Positions 53,049 to 64,000 of a stretch of 64,000 nt of DNA are shown in pieces. Below the pieces are notes generated by a model. The model was not told the origin of the DNA, ran no database searches, and saw nothing but the letters and a program-made list of their open reading frames with translations. Made by a program: the position numbers and the translations under genes. The stretch comes from Protonemura montana. Lineage: Eukaryota > Arthropoda > Insecta > Plecoptera > Nemouridae. Position 1 is the first letter of the stretch. Each line of letters opens with the position of its first letter. Location of the stretch: positions 21,977,076-22,041,075 of the forward strand of contig OX387604.1 in the NCBI GenBank assembly GCA_947568835.1, in the 5' to 3' direction.

Positions 53049-56000
53049 TTAAACATGCACACGATGAGGGAATGCTGCAGCCCGCGAGTGCTGAGCTCTG
53101 TTGGCCTCCACCAAAATGTCATCCAACATTTGATATATCGTCCTGAAACTGGGCCGAGCAGGTGGTTTCCGATTCCAGCACAATCTCATCAGTTCGTAGA
53201 GAGGTTTAGGCGTGTTGTCCGGACAGTGAAGCATGTTGCCTTCTTTGATGTATTTCACCACTTCTTCGTGTGTCATGCCATAATACGGCTGAAGAGCAAA
53301 TGAAAATATTTCCCAAAGACACACACCAAAAGCCCAAACGTCCGATTCGACTGTGTACTTATTGTAGAGTATACTTTCCAGCGGCATCCACCTCACAGGT
53401 ATGGCATCGTGTTCGTCACCTTTATAGTAGTCTTGAAGATAAATCTTTTGGGAGAGCCCAAAATCAGCAATCTTCACGACCATATCGTCGTCGATCAGAC
53501 AGTTACGAGTGGCCAGATCTCTGTGGACAAACTTGCGATCGGACAGATAGACCATGCCGGCTGCTACCTGTCTTGCCACGCTAATCAAATCAATGTGGGT
53601 CAATTGAATGTCCTTGAACATGTCGCCGTCTCCATCTGAACTGTGTATGATGTAATTGCTCGGAGAACACGAGCGTAGGAACTCGTTGAGGTCTCCACGG
53701 CCCATGTACTCGAAGAGCAGGCACATAGGCCGGCCGATCGCGCAAACCCCGAGTAGTTTCACTATGTTTGGATGCTCAAACTCAGAGAGAAGGCACGCTT
53801 CACGTTCAAAATCAACTTGCAGGTCTTCGGATGCTTCGTCTTTTAACATTTTCACGGCTACCAAAGTGAACTCTTCGCCTTTTACTAACCCAGGCGTCTT
53901 GGCCTGGAAGAAACAAAACTTGTAAGTGTCAAGAATGACAAGATCATGCAACCTCTTGAGACAAATAACGCACAGAAATAGCTGAGGAATAGATTGGAAA
54001 ACTGTTATGAATCCTTAAAAGGCCATCCAATGCTGGCAAACATACAAAACCTATTGGTCTTTTGTGAGTCATGCATTTGCGATCTCTCTGTGTCGTGCCT
54101 TAATTGTTTTGTGTATTAATATCTCAAATAAACCTTGCATACATAACAATTAAACTGCTTGTCTGGTAAGTCTGGCACAAGATACAATGGTACCAATACA
54201 GAACCAATCATTGATCACCCGAGGAACAAGATGATGCAGAAATGGGCAATATTCACCTGGAACACTCTGCCAAAAGCACCTTGCCCCAAATCTCGAATGT
54301 AAATTATATCATTTCTTGGGAACTCGAGCTTTTCCAACTTTGGATTGAGTTGAGCACCTGTTCTGTGGTATGACATGTTACTAGGTAGCTTATCCAAGTC
54401 AATGTTTACTTCCTAAAACAAAGACAAATATGTGAGTCAGCTTGAAAATTGGAAGTTTGCTGAAAATATTTAAACTGGGTGAAAGAATGATCGCACCTCA
54501 CGAACACTAGCAGGATTATACCCCAATCGGTGTTTGTAGCAACGATGACACAAAAGAAATAGCAGCAAAACTACAACAATGCCAACAAATCCAACTAGAG
54601 CCAGAATCAGGATGAACATCGGTGTGAAGAAGGATTCCATGGTAATATCTTTTCCGTTGTCTGAAACTGTAGTATCAGTTGTGTTGTCTGAAACGGTAAG
54701 CAAGCATGTGAATCTTGTATATATATCTGTTTCTGCAGACTTTGGATCATGATTTTGATATTAAAAAAGTGTACTAATTACCACAAATCGGAATGTCGCA
54801 TCTTTGCCAACGGACAGTGGGACTTGTCGTGTAGCACCAGGGGGAAGGCTCCTCTCCTCCGGCGTTGCGGCAATAGTTTTCAGCGTTGTGTAGCTCTGGG
54901 AAAACATCCGGCGGACGAACGTGAGAGTGAGGTTCTTGCGAGTCCCAACGCTGGCATGGCAAGCCCGTTTTAGTTACGTTTATCGAGCCTTGGTAGAAAC
55001 GGCCACGGCCCTTGACACAGTTCACTGGAGACAAAATTTTCAATAAGTTGTATACACCTAGCTCTGCAGTATGTTAAACATTAAAACATATATTTCCTGA
55101 TGCATTTGAAGATTTGGGTTTTAATATTTTTTCTAGATTTATATCATGTATCTAACTTTGTGGTTATAATTTAAGTAGAAGACATGGATAATATGAAAAA
55201 TAGTTTATCTGTTCCTAGTGTGTTTTGTCTGTGACTCTCTGAGTCAAATGACAACTGTTATAGACAATGATCTACCTAGAAATCTATAAATGGACAGGTA
55301 TCAATTGCATGTGTGATTTACCTGTAACTTCATCTGACTTCATCTCTGTGAGTTGGGCATGCGAACACACAATTTCCTTTGAGCTGTGGACACTTGGCAA
55401 AGTTTCACAATCAGGTAACTGAAAATGCCCTCGAGACTTGAAAAATATTCCCCTCTGCTTATTGTCTTCAACTAGTGCCCAATCGTTATAGCAAAACAAC
55501 TGTTTCACAGCAATGCAGTCTTCAGCACAGAGAGGCAAGCCAATCCCTTGGTGGCAAAGGGGAAATGCATAAGTGCAAAGCAACTTTTCTGCAGCACTAC
55601 GGCACGGTTCTTTCAGGCCAAGAATCATTTCCTCCCAGAGACCGGCTGTAATCTGTTCGTTGTGCCAGCCTCCCTCGTTCACATCAAACCATAATTGTCG
55701 TGATGGGTTCAGGTAGTTCTTGCATACCTTCCCATGGTATGGTGCACAATATCCATGCTTTGCTGACCCTAGTGCCATGTTTCCTGCAATAGTACACATT
55801 TTAATACACTAAGAGATGGGTTTGAACTGGGTTAATTCATGGTTACTGTTTATTTTGGTTTACAAATCAAAGTATGCTTTAGTAGCTCAGAATACATCCA
55901 TGCGCCTACCTAACTTTGTATGTGTGAAAAGCGGATTCCATGTACTAATCATGTAATGTTTTGCAAAAACCGCAAAACATATACTAAAATTAAAATGTAC

Positions 56001-56526
56001 CTTTCCTGTACTCAGTGATTGAAGCGTAAAAAGTTGTAATGGCAGGTAGCTAACATGTAAGGAAACTTAATTTTTCATCACAAGGCAATACTTAATTTAG
56101 TTTACCTATAATAATATTGATAGTTTATTGTCCTTTTGATCAGTTCAGATATAAGACGGTCATAAAACATTAATAAACAATTTCACAAGCATAGAAAATA
56201 AGGAGTCGAATGTATAGTTAAAAAAACTCTGCTGTCAAATAAAAATTGTTGTTACACAGATATGTCTTCAGTGCCAATTTGAAGTCTTTTTTTTTAGTGT
56301 GATTAGGGTTGCTTTCTCTCCACATTATTTAAGGTACCCGTAGCCAATACTTTACCTTGTGCACATGACATTTAAAAGCTTATTAAAAGTAGCTAGCAAA
56401 CAACAAAGCACAAATAATTGAAAACTGAGTTTGCAGAGGGTGATATGTGAACATACCTGTTTGAGCTTTTGCATTAACAACGAGGACCTCCAGCCACATG
56501 ATCAAACTCCACGGAACAAAGATCAT
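53049..56526 (-). CDS. MUSK: MuSK-like receptor tyrosine kinase (CRD-kringle, no Ig domains)
   Basis: Exons in transcript order are 56457-56526, 55322-55783, 54782-55024, 54497-54687, 54257-54412 and 53049-53903, all GT-AG and in phase, giving 658 residues. Exon 1 encodes a signal peptide ([17 protein letters not shown]). Exon 2 is a Frizzled-type cysteine-rich domain (about 35-160; [40 protein letters not shown]). Exon 3 is a kringle (about 180-258; [47 protein letters not shown]). Transmembrane residues are 282-304. The kinase (about 357-645) has GQGAFG at 365-370, Lys392 in VAVKMLK, HRD 501-503 in [11 protein letters not shown] 521-523 and activation-loop Tyr529, Tyr533 and Tyr534 before WMPLESI, so it should be active. 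The kinase and juxtamembrane ([14 protein letters not shown]) are closer to MuSK than ROR, whereas the ectodomain resembles ROR minus its Ig. The C-terminus is RVHV. No Ig exon is visible in the 0.67-kb first intron. Confidence 0.92.
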
Positions 56527-57431
56527 TTTTAGGAGATGTCTTATTTCTATGGTATATGTTGGTCAAATAATCGGTTCGTGCCCAAGAGCACCACATGAGT
56601 TGTCGATTTGTAGCCAGAGCGGTCATTGGGGGCAAAACAAACATAACCAAGCAAGGCTTGCATTGATGAAATAAATAATTACGCAGAATTCGTTATGTCT
56701 TCCAAGCAACAAAGGTCTCGAAGCCCCAACAAGCGTATGCATTATAACAGAGTTTAGAGATAATCAGTGCTCAGTCATCTTTGGGGTTGATTTTAGGTAG
56801 GTAGGAGACAGCCAGGGGCGGGGGCGACACCGACGACAGTCACCGCCTGGAAAAGTTAATATCTTCTTGCCGGAACGAATGGCCTTGTAAATATTTCAAA
56901 AGCTATATCAATTTCCCACGTTTGTCTGGTATTAACTTCCATAATGAATAAACACGGGTTCACAAATTTAAACGTCAAAGCAGAACAAGGCGATAGCCGT
57001 CAAAGGTACAGCCGCCGTCATGTTTACCAAAGAGCCGCAACAAGCAGCGCACCTGGCCGCTATGGCAACTACCGATCCATCGAAAATGGCGGCTTAATCA
57101 ATTAAATAATTACCCAAATGGTTACCCTACGCCAGATTGCTACAAAGAGAGATGTTCATCCCGAGATTCCTCTTTAGCAAAGACGACATAATATGATTTA
57201 ATTTGATTGAGGCGTTGGGTGTATAGGTAGAGGGTACCTACTTGACTGTTGTTTCTACAGTTTATTTCTTCATGCTGAAAAAGTAAACAAAAAACAAAAA
57301 CGCTATTGCACTGAAGTTTGAAACATTTATGATTAAGTTGATTGATTGATTTCAATCACTTGATACATAGTCTCCTAGGACAAATAAATGTATCAATCAA
57401 AGGTAATATCTTCTTGGTTTGCTCCCTTGTC
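56527..57431 (-). promoter_or_regulatory. Receptor upstream region and kinesin 3' flank
   Basis: This 0.9-kb interval separates two minus-strand genes. A minus-strand AATAAA at 57261-57266 lies about 170 bases past the kinesin stop and probably ends that gene. The GC-richer part near 56780-57090 is a plausible receptor promoter. Confidence 0.45.
57261..57266 (-). terminator. Candidate polyadenylation signal of the kinesin gene
   Basis: TTTATT on the plus strand is AATAAA on the coding strand, about 170 bases after the kinesin stop codon. Confidence 0.45.
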
Positions 57432-60400
57432 CTAGCGCTTCGCATTTTTCTTTGAAATGTGTTGCTGAATAATAAGTTTGTTCTTCTGCCTAGTAACTTT
57501 GGTAGTCGATGCAGCCGCTGGCCCTTGTAATTGTTTGAGATTTTGTTGAGGAATCGTGACAGGACTGATGCTTCTGCTACGCCGACCAACTAAGGAAAAA
57601 ATTAGGGTGAGAAACACTCCGAATTTGATGACTGAAAGTCAAAACCTAATAACTTGGAAAAGTCTTATCATTACTAAAAGATTACCTCTGGCAGCAGAGT
57701 AGAATAGTGACTCCAGTTCGGCAACTCTTTTCCGTAGCTGGTGGTTCTCACGTTTAATTTTGTTCATATCTGATTCTCTGTCGGGACCCGAGCTTTGACT
57801 CGATTCTTCGGCAAAGTGCCGCAACATCAGATGCAGCTTCTCCTGATGTTCCTTCTGAACCACCACTAGCTGTCGTTCGGCTTCAAAGTGTGATTGTTGC
57901 AGGGCGTTGGTCAGTGCCTGGATTTTCCATGCTTGAGTGTCAGTCTGCAGCTATAGGGACAAAAATAGACCATGTTTGACAATCAGCATCAGACATGATT
58001 CAGAGCTGGATAATTTGTTGGTACAGAGCAAAAAAAATGTGTAAACATTAACTGTAAGTCAAATTTTTTTCACAGCAGCCGAGTCAGCGTAGCCATGTGC
58101 TTTGGTAACAGTCGTAACCCTCGACAATAGGGTTGTAAGTTCCAGGTGTAAGCACACTTTTTATGCAATAGTTAAAACACATCATACTAAAAAAAACCTG
58201 TAAAGCAGTAAGAGCATGCACCATTCCTGACCAAGAATCAAAATATAAATATCCAGCAACTGCTACACAATGCATCTTATTCTGTATTCCATTGGTACGG
58301 CTTACAAGGGCCAAAATGCTGGTATATGTAGTTGGGAAGAGGATAGAAGGAATGCAATGTACCGGGGTTGAAAAAGGTGGCTGCGAATTCTTCTACACTA
58401 CGCGAACAAGGCAACATACCCGAAATGTCCTACAACTCTATGATTCTATCGCAACCAGCGTTTTCAATCTTGGTGAGTTCTGTTATTATAACTAGAGCCA
58501 CGATTATATGGTGATGCGCGAAATCGCGAATTGTTCTTATCTCTTGTTTTTCTTACAAATGAGTGCAATTCATTGAATTCCCAACTCAAATATGTAAGAA
58601 GCTCATCGCGACATAACGCGAAATTCACGAAAAATCATCCATAACACCGAAATCAACTATTTCCTGCGAAATCATCGCGAAATGAGCCTTTTCCCATAAA
58701 TTAAAATTTAGTATATTAAATATTAAATAAATTTATTAAATTTATAAATTTAATAATAATAAATTATTAAATTATTATTAAATAATAAATTTAAATTTCA
58801 GATAATCTGTTATTTTTTCATTTTTAACAAACCATATTTCACGGAAAATAAATAAACAAACAAAATAACCCATTTGTTTTTATGCTAAATTAAGAGATAA
58901 TGAAGTTATTTCACTGAAATATGTGTATTTTGCGAAATAGCCACTTATTTCCATGCAAAATATTTAAAATGTTTATTTTATCTCTATAAACACACATTTC
59001 CATGAATTTGTCATATTCAGGTCTGTTTCTCATCAAATGCTGTCAACATTCCTAAGCTTAGGGGGTAGAAGTAGTGGGGCAAAATGTTTGCAGTAGGAAA
59101 CCATTGCCATTGGTTGGCTGAATCTTCCCCTCCTTGCCATGTGAGCACCAGCATCACATGCATCCAGTCTATATAGAGATTAGCTGGGATTTCAAATTTC
59201 AATGGGGTGTAATAAATCTTTGACTTTTGAGGATCAAGCAAAGCAACTCTTTGTGAGTGATGGACCTATTTTGATGTGTGGAATCTGGAACATCGACTTG
59301 TCTGGGAGAAAAAAGACAATCTTACAAAGTATGTTGTTAGTACCAGGCAGTGGGTCTAATTCAAATTCTAATGGACATAAAAATCTTAAACCCCTCATTT
59401 GCAGTTCTGACTTAGCAATTATTTGGGCCCCAGTGAACAGTGTTGATGCAGAGAGGTTTTTTAGGGAAGCTACCATTGAAACTTGTTCAATGTTAAGTTT
59501 TAACAAGTAGTAGGTGTCGCTCATGCTGCCATACAATGTATTTCATGGTGGCATTTATGTAAAATATTGATTTGTGCTATTAATTTTGTTCCAAGTCCCT
59601 TACAAATACCTACCGATGTTGAGGACCTACACTAAATATTTGCTTTATTGTAATTATTATTGATCACTTCTTTATTAAAGATCCCAGTGCTTACCCTAAA
59701 TCTTCATTCCTTTCGAATGTAGATCGCAAAACCCCTTTTTTCTATTTAGCTATAAACGTTAAAATTCAAATAATTAGCACTAAAATTTCGATAAAACTAA
59801 TGCTAAAAACATGTTTTTTCTTTTTTTCGTCACCTATGTCTGAAATCTGTTATAGACATGAAATTCTGTACTTTTTCCATAACACCGCCATAACACCGAA
59901 ATCCAAAAAGCTTACCACGAAATTATCGAAATCATAACACCGTAAAATCTTGGCTCTAATTATAACATAAAAGATTGAGAATTAATTCTTAGCTTTTGAT
60001 CTGGAATGGAAACTTTCAAGGGGAAATCAATGAAAAATATATGTTCTGTTTTTTAACAGTGGTCAACTTACGTCCGATTCGGCAAGCTGTATCTCCATCT
60101 TCCTGCCACTCTCTCGCAAATCGATTACTTTCTGGAAGTATTTGTAGAGGAGTGTTCTCATTTCCATCGGAGACAAGTTCATCAGGCGCGCAAGAAGCAA
60201 TTCCTCACCCTACATAGAAATAAGAAGGTTAGCTGCTGCTCAATGTCTCAACGTGTTGGATGTGAGAAAATATGTGAGCAAATTGAAGTTTGAAACAAAG
60301 CACAGAGAACTGCTTTGGTGACAAGAAAAGCCAATTGTTTTAAACCTTTGCAACAACTCATAGGCATAAGAAGTTAATGTTGGGTAGGAAAATTTATTTC

Positions 60401-63400
60401 GGAGCTTATTTTAATCCCAAGCCCCTTTGAATTGCTCTCAAACTACTCTTTTGCAACTAAACTTCTACTGACAAGGTCTCCTGTCATTTCAAAAACCCAT
60501 TTTGCAAGCTAAGATTAATATAGTTTTAAATTCATTAAAAGCAATAAAAATCAACAACCTTCTCTCGTTGCACTTGAGTCGAGTCGAGTCCTTGTCCTTT
60601 CCGGCCGCAGATCAACTCATTCTTGTACTCGATAGCTGCATCAATGGCTTCGATAGCTTCATCACATTCAAGAAGCTTACGCTCCTCGACTGGGCTGAGG
60701 GACTTCTCCTGTGAAATTCACAATTTATATTATATTCCGTAAGAAAAGCATTACATTTGCATTCCAAGAGAAGTGTAATCATCTCAGAAATGTCATTATC
60801 TTATTATCCTTGTTGCCATTTGGTAATTCAATACAGCATAGTTTCATTTCATGGCACTAACCTTCTCATACTTTTCATCAAGGTCATGCCTTTGGTCAAC
60901 CAAACAGTCTCGCGTCTGGCGTAGATTGTGGATTTCATGCCGTAGAGATTCCTTTTCGTCTAAGTCCTCAGCAGACTTTTCTTGCCGGAACTTTTCTTCA
61001 CTAGCTTCTTTGCTCTAGTAATATGGCAAAGATGAATTAATTATAAACCAATTGTTTCTCATAAATTAAATAACCACACACAATCAGAGAAGAGGAAAGT
61101 AGGATACGTAACTTACTAAAGAATGAAAATGCAGCTAAAATGTTGGTAATGTAGCAGCTTGTTGTGTTCACAGAACTCTAGACCCCACAAGGTAAACAGC
61201 CAAAACGGTCCCAACAGACATCTTCCAAAACCAATTTAATAATTTTCAGTAAGTTATGACTCCTTCTTACCACTTCCCCAGTTATTATTAAAACAAATAG
61301 GGTGCCAAGAGGCTGGATATTGATTGAGGTGAAGAAGGGTAGAGAGAAAGAGCACAACTTGATGGAGAAGAAAATTTGCATCACATGATGCACCTGTCAA
61401 GAAATTTACGAAATTTCTAGGAATTTTGATTTCGGTGTTTCGGTGTTTTGTCTAACATCTCTAACAATGACAAAGGCAAGACGTCGCAACGTCTAAATTC
61501 TCAGAAATTCTGGAAATTTCTCGAAAAGTACACCACGTGACAACAATTTTCTTCTTTAGTAAGTTGCGTTCCGTCTCTCTCTCTCTTCCCTTCTTCACCA
61601 GTTGTTATTATTACCAGTCTTTTGGCATATTTCACAAAATGTAAAAGAAAACAATGAATTCAAACAGTCTCTAACTGGCTATTTCACCAAGTAAATCCTG
61701 CTCAGAAAGGTTTCAGAGCTGTGATTTAGAACTAATTTAATACATTTTAAATCTTACTTTGGCTTCTCCTCTACTTCTGGTTTTTTCTATACTTATTTTT
61801 TCTTTAAGAAATGCTTCCCGCTTGTCGAGTATAGACTTCTGAACGTTAAGTTGCTCCTGAAACCTCTGAGTGGATTCCCGTAAGTTGCTGACACGCTCCT
61901 CCTCCTCTTGAATCCATTTACATCTGTCTGCATCAATAGAATCACCTCGCTCGCTTATCTGAAAGCCGAATGTTAGGTATCATGACATCCAATGATAACT
62001 GCTATGCTTATTGCTAAACGGTCTCATCAATTACCTTGGCAGCTTGAATGTTATATTTCTGTTCTAGTTCTTTAATTTTTCTTTGGTCATCCAGTAGTTC
62101 TTGCTCCAAGCTTTGCTTGTGTTTCTCTTCTTTTGTTAGCTGTTTCTTTAACTTTTCCATTTGTTTCTTAGATGTTTGCAAACTATTTTCAAGTTCCAAG
62201 ACCCTGAAAAAATAAAAATTTGTACCAATACAGGTGTAAACATCAAACCTGAAATAAATTTGCACAGGCCAGTTTTATTTGAAAAGCATTTGGCAACTTA
62301 CTTCCTAGCACTGTTCCCTGCAATTTGTTTGATACTTTCGATATCTTTCAGACGTTTCTCATAGTGTAGTGCAAGGCTTTTGTATTTCTCGATTTCTTTC
62401 TTGTGTTTCTGTTTCCCATCTGTAATCTGATGCTGTCCTGTGCGAGAGGTCACCTGAAGTGCACTTTCGGCGTGTGCCAAATGTGACCGAGTTTTATAAT
62501 ACTCTTCCTCCAGTTTGCTCCGCTTTCTCTGAAAACGCTGTTTGGCAGAAGCCCTCGTACACGAGTTCTTATTCATGTCACCGATAAACTGTTCCTAGAA
62601 TCAGAAAACGAGGATACGTTTTAGTCCACAATGCTAATTGCAAATTTTGGCGAAATAAATTAGGCCCGATTGAAGGACTTCTATGACAATACAATAATGC
62701 ACATTGCATAAAAAAACATTCCTTGAGCTCTGTTAAGCCATGTCAAAACTTCCTTCTTGATTTACTTGGTAATATCAAAATGTTTGTCCACCTTTTAATG
62801 TCTATGTACACTACACTTTGAAAAAACTAGCACCGTTACAAATTACCTTGATTTGAATAGTGCATTGCAGCTCCTCTATTATCTTATGGGCGCCTTCTAA
62901 ATCGACGAGCACTTGCTGTATCTGCGTCTGACGTGCTTGGTTTCCTGCCGTGAGTAGTTTCAGCTCGTGCTGCGGACTTTCTAGCGCCGCGGCTGTTTCC
63001 ACCTCGGGCGCTGGCTCCGGAGGTGGAGAAGCGAGACACTTCATGGACGGCGTCCTCAAACAAGCTGCGTCTTCTATCGGGCCACCATTCTGAGATTTGC
63101 TCTGAAGTAGAACACTCAAGTTTATGCGGACGTGACTAAATTGTGGTTGTAATTATTATTATTGTGTAAAATCTAATTTTAGATAAGTCTAACACTCTGA
63201 CATGCTCATATCATGTACTTGATCAATCGGATAAAATAAAAAAATATTATTATTATGTATTTGTGGTAACAGAAAAGGTTACTTATAGAGAAGAATATGG
63301 ATGCAGTTGCTTAAAAAATGGAGGTATAAAATTGATATGTCGCAGCATGAAAATAAAAGAATATTTATAATACAAAAGTATTTATTTAATTTTTATCATA

Positions 63401-64000
63401 AAATTGTGTCAGTAAGCCCCATTAATCAATAAAATCAATTAAATAAATAAAATACCACAGCAGAATTCATGGTAAATTAAGGCCCATTTTAAACTTTTGA
63501 AAAATCATGGCAATACCATACTGTTGCCACTTCTAAAACTGACCGAAAAACATGCAGTGAAATTCAACTCGTGGTTATACATAGGTGGATGCATGAAAAT
63601 TACAACTATATGCTAGTTGGTTTGAAGTCAACCAAGAGTGATTGACCAAGGTAGACATAAATGCAACATAGAAAGAAACTTACAAGTCGAAGCTGGTCTG
63701 TTTCTAAATTGTTGACATGCTGGAACAAGTTTGGCATTTCGCTACCAGGATGAATGCTTCGTCTTCGACTTCCTAATCGGCTTCGCTCCACCATTATGCG
63801 AGGAGTGAAACTGTTGAGTTCAATCGGTGTCACACTGCCACATTCTTCAGGGTCGTAGACATCTTTCCGCTCTTGCACTTGGACGTCTGTTTGCAGTTTG
63901 AAGCGTTGCACAAAATCGACAAGCTTATCATGGAAGTCTGGTCGCTGAGACCCAGAGTCACTTTCCGATTCCGATTCTACTAGCGACTGTGATTCTTCAT
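57432..64000 (-). CDS. KIF27: KIF27/KIF7-like kinesin, C-terminal part
   Basis: The gene runs off the right edge, so the N-terminal motor is not seen. Exons in transcript order are 63684-64000 (partial), 62847-63101, 62302-62594, 62035-62203, 61758-61958, 60862-61014, 60559-60708, 60072-60209, 57686-57950 and 57432-57589, all in phase, about 699 residues. Most of it is heptad coiled coil with long Glu/Lys/Gln runs. Family marks of the KIF27/KIF7/Costal-2 group are [11 protein letters not shown], the block [18 protein letters not shown] with [10 protein letters not shown], and [20 protein letters not shown] with [10 protein letters not shown]. The tail is basic ([21 protein letters not shown]). 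Upstream, an acidic Ser-rich stretch ([10 protein letters not shown]) occurs. In other animals these proteins act in motile cilia (KIF27) or Hedgehog signalling at the cilium tip (KIF7). Orthology to one or the other cannot be fixed here, and a pre-duplication ancestor is possible. Confidence 0.9.
58493..59958 (+). mobile_element. Degenerate hAT transposon, copy 2
   Basis: The 1466-base element is of the same family as 18934-20309, with terminal TAGAGCCACG and an exact 8-base duplication ATTATAAC (58485-58492 and 59959-59966). It shares most of its length with copy 1, including the internal plus-strand fragment [15 protein letters not shown] of the hAT C-terminal domain. Differences include a short insertion near 58566-58618, an AT-rich expansion near 58700-58800 and a deletion of about 44 bases just after the VDAERFF segment. 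It lies in the kinesin intron between exons 57686-57950 and 60072-60209, antisense to the host gene. Confidence 0.9.
61304..61626. mobile_element. Fold-back MITE, copy B
   Basis: A 323-base inverted-repeat element begins GCCAAGAGGCTGGATATTG and ends with the imperfect complement CCAGTCTTTTGGC. Arms of about 150 bases pair along TGAAGAAGGGNAGAGAGA, GCAACTT, AGAAGAAAATT and GAGAAATTT blocks. It belongs to the same family as the element at about 42601-42950 and lies in a kinesin intron. It has no coding capacity. Confidence 0.7.

Overview
This window is nuclear DNA from an animal. Seven protein-coding genes can be read. Five have spliced, GT-AG introns with consistent phase, and two are uninterrupted. 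The gene set (delta-catenin with a PDZ-ligand tail, a MuSK/ROR-type receptor tyrosine kinase, a KIF27/KIF7-type kinesin, Rho) is specific to Metazoa. Moderate AT-rich introns, a 5S-derived SINE and hAT elements fit an invertebrate, possibly a non-bilaterian or early-branching one. I cannot name the phylum from sequence alone.

Layout. 1-7070 is a 12-bp-unit minisatellite with higher-order duplications. 7071-11202 is gene-poor. 11203-32923 (minus) is a delta-catenin/ARVCF-type armadillo gene in about 19 coding exons. Its introns hold a LINE tail fragment, a long-TIR element with a 5S-rRNA-derived SINE nested inside it, and one hAT element with an 8-bp target-site duplication. 35885-37582 (plus) is an intronless GT92 glycosyltransferase. 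39589-44918 (plus) is a seven-exon succinate-semialdehyde dehydrogenase. 46095-46538 (minus) is an intronless UBE2D-type E2 enzyme. 47957-49517 (plus) is a four-exon RhoA/Rho1 GTPase. 53049-56526 (minus) is a six-exon MuSK-like receptor with signal peptide, Frizzled CRD, kringle, transmembrane segment and kinase, but no Ig domains. 57432 to the right edge (minus) is the C-terminal part of a KIF27/KIF7-like kinesin. It carries a second hAT copy and a fold-back MITE related to one in the dehydrogenase gene.

How the genes relate. Delta-catenin, Rho and the MuSK/ROR-like receptor belong to linked adhesion, cytoskeletal and receptor signalling pathways in other animals, and KIF27/KIF7 proteins act in cilia and Hedgehog signalling. 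Nothing in the sequence shows that the linkage is functional. The genes use separate promoters on both strands. The most noteworthy items are the Ig-less CRD-kringle MuSK-like receptor with an altered N-x-x-Y juxtamembrane site, the dehydrogenase lacking the second cysteine of the usual CxC active-site loop, the nested SINE-in-TIR element, the dated hAT pair, and the minisatellite that is stop-free in all six frames.

All exon boundaries were set by hand from splice consensus, phase and family similarity. They were not confirmed by transcripts.
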